From Alitta virens (lineage: Eukaryota > Annelida > Polychaeta > Phyllodocida > Nereididae), in the NCBI GenBank assembly GCA_932294295.1, contig OW028585.1, forward strand, positions 12,472,271 through 12,536,270: DNA of 64,000 nt, written 5' to 3'. The notes below the pieces were generated by a model that saw only the letters and a program-made list of their open reading frames with translations, was not told where the DNA came from and searched no databases. The position numbers and the translations under genes are program-made. How positions within the stretch are numbered: the first letter of the stretch is position 1; each line of letters starts with the position of its first letter. Positions 38,601-45,700 of this stretch are shown here, piece by piece.

Positions 38601-41600
38601 AAATATCTGGAGTGTATAATAAACAAATGATAAATACATCCTTTTTTTCTTGCATTAAGTATATATATATATATATATGGATATTATCTGTTTTCTGATT
38701 GGACCACCAACCTGCAACAATAGCCATTGTTTATTGTTTATCTTCCTTTGTTTATACTTTAAGCTGGTAAACAAATAGGATTTAATGTCAAATTGTACTT
38801 CAAACAATTTATACCACACAGGAAACTTGGTATTAACAGAGATTAACATTTAGCATGGCTTTGCTGCATTTTACATGCTAATAAGGAAAAATTTTTAATT
38901 TTGTTAATCTTAAAAGCATGAGTTACATTTTGTAAATAAAATTTCACAAAAATTAGATATCAGAACTGAATATATGCAAATTCCTTAAGTCTTATCAAAA
39001 ATAGAAATTAAAAGAACTAAGGCTTAATTAGACTACTCTACAAATACAAATTTATACAAAGAAACCTGACAATTAAGACAACCTCAATATTAAAACCACC
39101 TCAATATAAAGACAACCTCACTATTAAGACCACCTCGCTATCAAGACCACCTCACTCTATGAAGACCACCGCACTATCAAGATCACCACACTATCAAGAT
39201 CACCACACTATCAAGACCACCTCACTATCAAGACCACCTCACTATCAAGACCACCTCAATATTAAGACCTCCTCACCATTAAGACCACCTCACTATTAAG
39301 ACCACCTCAATATTAAGACACCCCAATATTTCAGACCACCTCGGCTTTAATTAAGACCACCTCATGATAATCAATATAAAGCCCACTTGAATTTCTAAAT
39401 TGTGAAATTCTTTCAAAATTAAAAGACAATATCATTATTCAGACTACTTCGGTGATTCCCTAGGGTGGCCGTAATTGTGGGGTGATTCCCAAGGGTGGTC
39501 TTAATGGTGGGGTGATTCCCAAGGGTGGGTCCTTATTGTGGGGTGATTCCCAAGGCTGGTCTTTATTGTGGGGTTATTCCCAAGGCTGGGCTTAATGGTG
39601 GGGTGATTCCCATGGGTGGCCATAATTGTGGGGTGATTCCCGAGGCTGGTATTTATTGTGGGGTTACTTTAAATATTGTTACAATTAATGTATTGGCAAA
39701 AAAAATGTACTTTTACAGGATATGTAGAATGTATTAGAATGTAATATACATATGTAAGTACCGCAGAGTACAACTAGCCTATCCTGCAGACAAGTCAACA
39801 AGTGCAAAAGATGTAGGATAATTCATGAATAGTATTGAAAACTAAAAAGTAGGTTATAAATGGTATTGATAGATATTGAAATCACACAAATCAACCAGTT
39901 TTTTGTAATTAATATTTAACTTTTTTTTAGATTATACAAACATGATAAAATAAGACCTTTTTTTAGGGTGATCTTAGACTCTTAGCATTTGATGACAAGA
40001 ACTAAATTATACAAATACTGGATGGCAATGTGTCCAATATAGCTTCTCTGAATCCAATAAAACTCTATATTGGACGGCTTTCTATCCACCCTTCAAATGT
40101 TATATTCTCTAAAGACATGTCACAGATTATTAGAAAGTCTGAGTTTCTACAAATCCATTCATTTAAGTAGTAATCAAATAAAAAATGAGACAGTTTCTAA
40201 CTTTGCCTGTCCAATATAACTCTTCAATCCAATATATAGTAACATTTTCTGTCCAATATATCTTTTTCCATCCAATATAACTTTTCCAATCAAATATTAA
40301 GAAAATCTAGAATTAAGATCTTCTCAAAATAATGACAATTAAAGACCCTATCCCAATAATTATCATCATAAATTATGATGATATGATATATTATGATTAT
40401 AGCTACTTCACTTGGTCGAGAAACGTATATATCATAATGTCAAAGATTCAGAATTAAATTACCATTAATTAAAAAATGGAATAATGTGATTTTAATATTA
40501 TTTTTTTAAATGGAATAGCAATATTATTTTTCAACGGAATAATGTGGTATTAATATTATTCTATTATATGGAAGCAAAAATGCCAGTCTAAATAACTCTA
40601 CCCTCCTCCCCCCAAATACCCCGAAAAAAACGTCCACTAATATGTCACCCCGTCCCTTATAAGGCAACACACGCCACAATGGGGGGTTCCAATGATGACT
40701 TTTGACCCCCTAATTTGAGGGCAAGAGCCTTTACCCCAAAAATGTCAACGTCCCTAACACTTTAACAATACACGACTGACTTACATTAAGACTTATATTG
40801 GGACTTAAGGACTTAAATGATAAGAGCCCACACAAAGATCGTAGGTAATCCTATTAAAAAGCTAAGAAAGAGATCTCAAATTGTTGAAGAAATTAGAAAG
40901 TGACGGCTAATTGATGTTTATGTGTTTGGGTTAGAGTTTAGAGGATGTTTAAACACTAAAAGTGGTTTAAATGGGCTTTAATGGAAAATGTTTCCTGGTG
41001 AAATCACTGGTCCAGTATTATGGTGACTGGTACTATTTTGAGTGCAATATATTGATGAAATAGTTTAATTATAGCTCATCAAACAAGATTTGATCATAAA
41101 TGGAAATAACTGGTTCAGTAAAGTGTGTCATGTATTAAATAACTGCAACATTGAATATGATATTAGTAACCTCAGAAACTTTGACATTGATAATATCTCT
41201 AACACAGTGAAACTAAGACTCTATGAAGCCGAACATGAGCGACTTATAAATGCAATAAATGACAGTTCACAACAACCAAAACTTAGGACATATAAACTAT
41301 TTAAAACTGATTGTAGAATAGAACCTTATCTTGAATTGCAACAAATTCGCAAAGTGTTAACTAAAATAGCTAGATTTAGGACAAGTTCACATAGCCTGAA
41401 GATTGAAACAGGTCGACACCATAAACCAATAATTCCTGCTCCAAATAGAATATGTGAAAAGTGTACGTTAAACTTTGTAGAAGACGAAATTCACTGTTTG
41501 ATTGTCTGTCCTGGTAATGAGCAACACCGTGTTAACCTTTTTTTTGAATGCAACTAAATTTATTAACAACTTCTTGTCTCTAGATGATATAACTAAGTTT

Positions 41601-42702
41601 ACAGCAATAATGACAAACAAGGAACCTGAGTTATTAATTAGTTTAGGAAAGTTTCTCCTTCAAGCTGATGTGTAGAGAAAACCATCTCCTGTATCCACAC
41701 AGTTATTAATTTAGTTTATTAGTTTATTAGTTATGATGTGCTTGTCATGTTTTGGACTTTGAGAGTGAAATGTTTTTATTAGCGGCTTGTATTTTTTTTC
41801 TATTGTGTATGTGGATTTTAAACACGTATTATAAGTTAACTTGGTGGCTGGAACCTTGATTATTGAAATTTTATTGCTTTCTGTACTTACATTAATGTCT
41901 CTTTCATGTTATCTTTTAACTGAATGACATATGTATCATTTATGATATTTTACATGTCAATAAAATCTATATATATAATGAATATTTTATTAATCAATCA
42001 AGCAAATCAAATTATTCGTTAATCAATTATATATATATTCAAGAATCAATCAATCAATCAATATATCTATCTATCTATTTATCTATCTGTCTATCTATCT
42101 ACCTACCTATCTATCTACCTATCTAACTATATATCTGTCTATCTGACTATCTATCTATCTATCTGTCTATCTATCTATCCTTCTATCTATCTATAATATA
42201 TATCTACTGATCTATCTATCTATCTATCTACCTGTCTACCTATCCATCCACCTATCTACCTACCTATATCTATCTATCTACCTACCTTTCTATCTATTCA
42301 TCTATTAAGTATCACTTTCAATGGAACTTAATGCTGTTTTTTAACAGTGGTACATTAACCTGATAAATGGGTTATATCATGGAGTCTCTAGTGACTCCAT
42401 GGTTATATGCAAGTGACAATATATATAGACTTTTTTTTTTTCTTTTTTTTTTCTTTTTTTTAGTCAATGGCAGTGATTTGAATTACATGTAATGTCTGTG
42501 ACACAAAATATCTGTCACTTGTACTGAAAACTCTAATTTCAGTGAAAATCAGGAAAATAGAATAATAAAATGAGAGCTCTACTTGCTTAAAGTATGCTAT
42601 AGATAGATAGATAGCTAGATAGATAGCTAGCTAGCTAGCTAGCTAGATAGATAGATCGATAGATAGATAGATAGACAGACAGATATACAGATAGTTAGAT
42701 AA

Positions 42703-42733
<31 letters not shown>

Positions 42734-45700
42734 TACAGATAAATAGATAGATAGATAGATATAGATAGCTAGAGTCCACCTCATATTACACATTCACCCC
42801 ATGGGTGGGTAGGTGGGGTCTTTTACCTGCCTCAGCATAGAAACCAAACACAGAGCACATCTATAATAATACATGTAAAGTTCACAACACTTGATCTCTA
42901 AAAAGCAACTTGGAATTTTTGTGGTTAAGACTATATGACTTTTCAGTTTCCTACACTGGAGTACTGTTACAAACAATGGGTCATTGTTCCCACTTCGAGG
43001 CTGCTCTGTGCAATATGGTTCTTATATTGAACATAGAAAACAGACTATGATGCAAGTACCCAATAATTGAGTAAAAAAGATGTTTAGTTTGAATTTAATC
43101 ATAAAGTGTTCAGAATCTCATTGGCAGTTCCTCATATGTTGGATCATGGAGGTATAATACCTCCATGGTTGGATTAGCTCATATGATATTTACATGTTTA
43201 TTTCTTAGTGTTGTATTCACAAGAAATTATATTATATTTGAAATAATATTCAAATTTTCTTAATCTCATTTTCATATATTAATTGATACAAAATATGCTA
43301 ATTTGTGCTAGACTTCAAAAAGACACTTAAAATTTTTCACTCAGTGACAACATTATCATATCAAACACAAGAGAACAAATTAGTGTCAAAAACATCAGGA
43401 AATGTCTAAATTATATCTCATAAATATGCAAATGAGGGGGTTTACCTGTAATCATTAGTAAGGCTACCCGGAATATTTTTCACTTTATTAGTTAACATCA
43501 AAAAAACAAAATGATTAATTTGAATGGTGGTACAACATTAAGTGAATTTGAATTGGGAACAAATGAGCAATTTTTAGGAAATGGTTTTTAAATTGAACGT
43601 CATTAGAACGTCTAGACTGTCACATGACCAAAAGATGAGCACTACAGCTCCCTCTACAGGTGAAATCAAACAATGCTATTGTCGTAAAATAACCCTTTGA
43701 TGACAAATGACCCATTACAAAGTCGTAAAAGTGACTATTCACTACCTTAGCAACAGGTTGCACACACAAATTTGACCTCATTTTAGAACCATCAAAATTT
43801 TAGGTCACGAATTAAATTGGAGATTTGACATAATAAAATTTAACTCTAACCTAGAAATATTCCTGTTGCGTGTATAGAATGGGGATATGTCAATTACCAT
43901 GCCAACAATATGTGTGTGATACAGTTACAAAAATGACCTATTTACTAATCAAAAACATTAATTTGGATCCCTGTTCCGTCATTCAAATCCTGGGACAATC
44001 TAGTTTATCCCAAGGTCAAAATTTGTTATTATCGAACTCTGTTTTTAAATAAATTTTATTACCTTGTTATATGCCTATATATTTTTAAAAGTCATTTTGG
44101 TGGTTTGAGTATACACATGTAGGAAGAGTTTCTTTAAATACCAACTACGTTTAAATCAGTGGCAGCAAACTAAAAGTAAGTTGCCTTTCATATTTAAAAA
44201 ATACATAAATAGCAGTATTAGCACAATATAAAACAGTTTTTAAGTCGTAAAACAAAATTGCTAACACACCAATATTACATCATTTATTACATCATTTAAG
44301 TGATTACTTTGTTTATAAGAATCCTGGAACCATGAAATAATTATCTATAAATAGGCCAAATTAGGCCCAGGAATTTTACTAATATCCTGGGCAATAGTTG
44401 ACCGTTGTATGAAAAAAGGAAATCCTAGTTCGGGTGTTAAAAACCAGGAACATTCCCCAGGAAATCGCAGAATTATCTTTGTCTGAATGATGACGTAGCT
44501 CTTTTATGATTGATCAAAAAGCCTATGTAGAGAATAGTAATTAATTAATTTATCATATTTGAAAATATCACAATAATATATTGCCATATGTTTACAAATT
44601 AGCTTGTTTACATTCAACAAAAGTACTCGTACTCATACTTGAGTACATTTGAAAGTACTTGTAATTGTACTCAAGTACATTGGTCAAAGCCTGTATGAAT
44701 GTACTTGTACTCGCAGCATTGGTTGGTACTTGTATACGTACTCTAGTACATTCACTGTACTCGTGCCCAGCCCTGCACTGATATTCTATTTACTTATCAT
44801 ATATCAATTTATTGATTTTACAATACTATACTTCAATTATAATTAATCTACCTTAAAAATGAAAACTAAAGCAGGCTATATAATAAATAATATGCTATAC
44901 TAAACACCAAAAACATATTTTCACAGTACAGTAAACCAGTAAAACATAATGATATTTTATAGTGTGTCAATGGGTTGCATAATAATTACAGCCCATAATT
45001 AATAATTTCCATGACCTGCAAATGTGTTTACATGGATATAATTGGTGTGATTAATATATTGGGGCCATATGGCACATATGGCGAACTTTTTTTTACTATT
45101 ACATAAGGAAGTTATACTTATATTAAATCAAGTACTATGAATGAAAATTATTCTCCCAAAAATATTGATATTTTCTTTTGACAGTGGAACATTGCCATTA
45201 GGACCACCACCCTTGGTGAGAAATTTACTGGTCCTAATGGGGAGGTGGTCTTGATAGTGAGGTGGTCTTAATAACGAGACGTTCTTAATGGTGAGTTGGT
45301 CTTAATAACGAGGTGGTCTTAATAGTGAGGTGGTCCTAATAGTGAGGTGGTCTTAATAGTGAGGTGGTCTTAATAGTGAGGTGGTCCTGATAGTGAGGTG
45401 GTCCTAATAGTGAGGTGGTTCTAATAGTGAGGTGGTCTTAATAGTGAGGTGGTCCTAATAGTGAGGTGATCTTAATGGTGAGGTAGTCTTAAGAAAGAGG
45501 TATAATATAATGGCAGTATACATCAGTACAAAATATTGAATTCTATCTCGAAGTATAATATGAAATAAATATGGTATATTATAATCAAAACCTTCTTATG
45601 ATTTATTTAGAATATCATGATTTGTTTTTGGCTGAATGGCGCTCTATCAATAATGTGATTTTATTACCATAATTTCAAGTTTTTTATTGGAATTTAATAC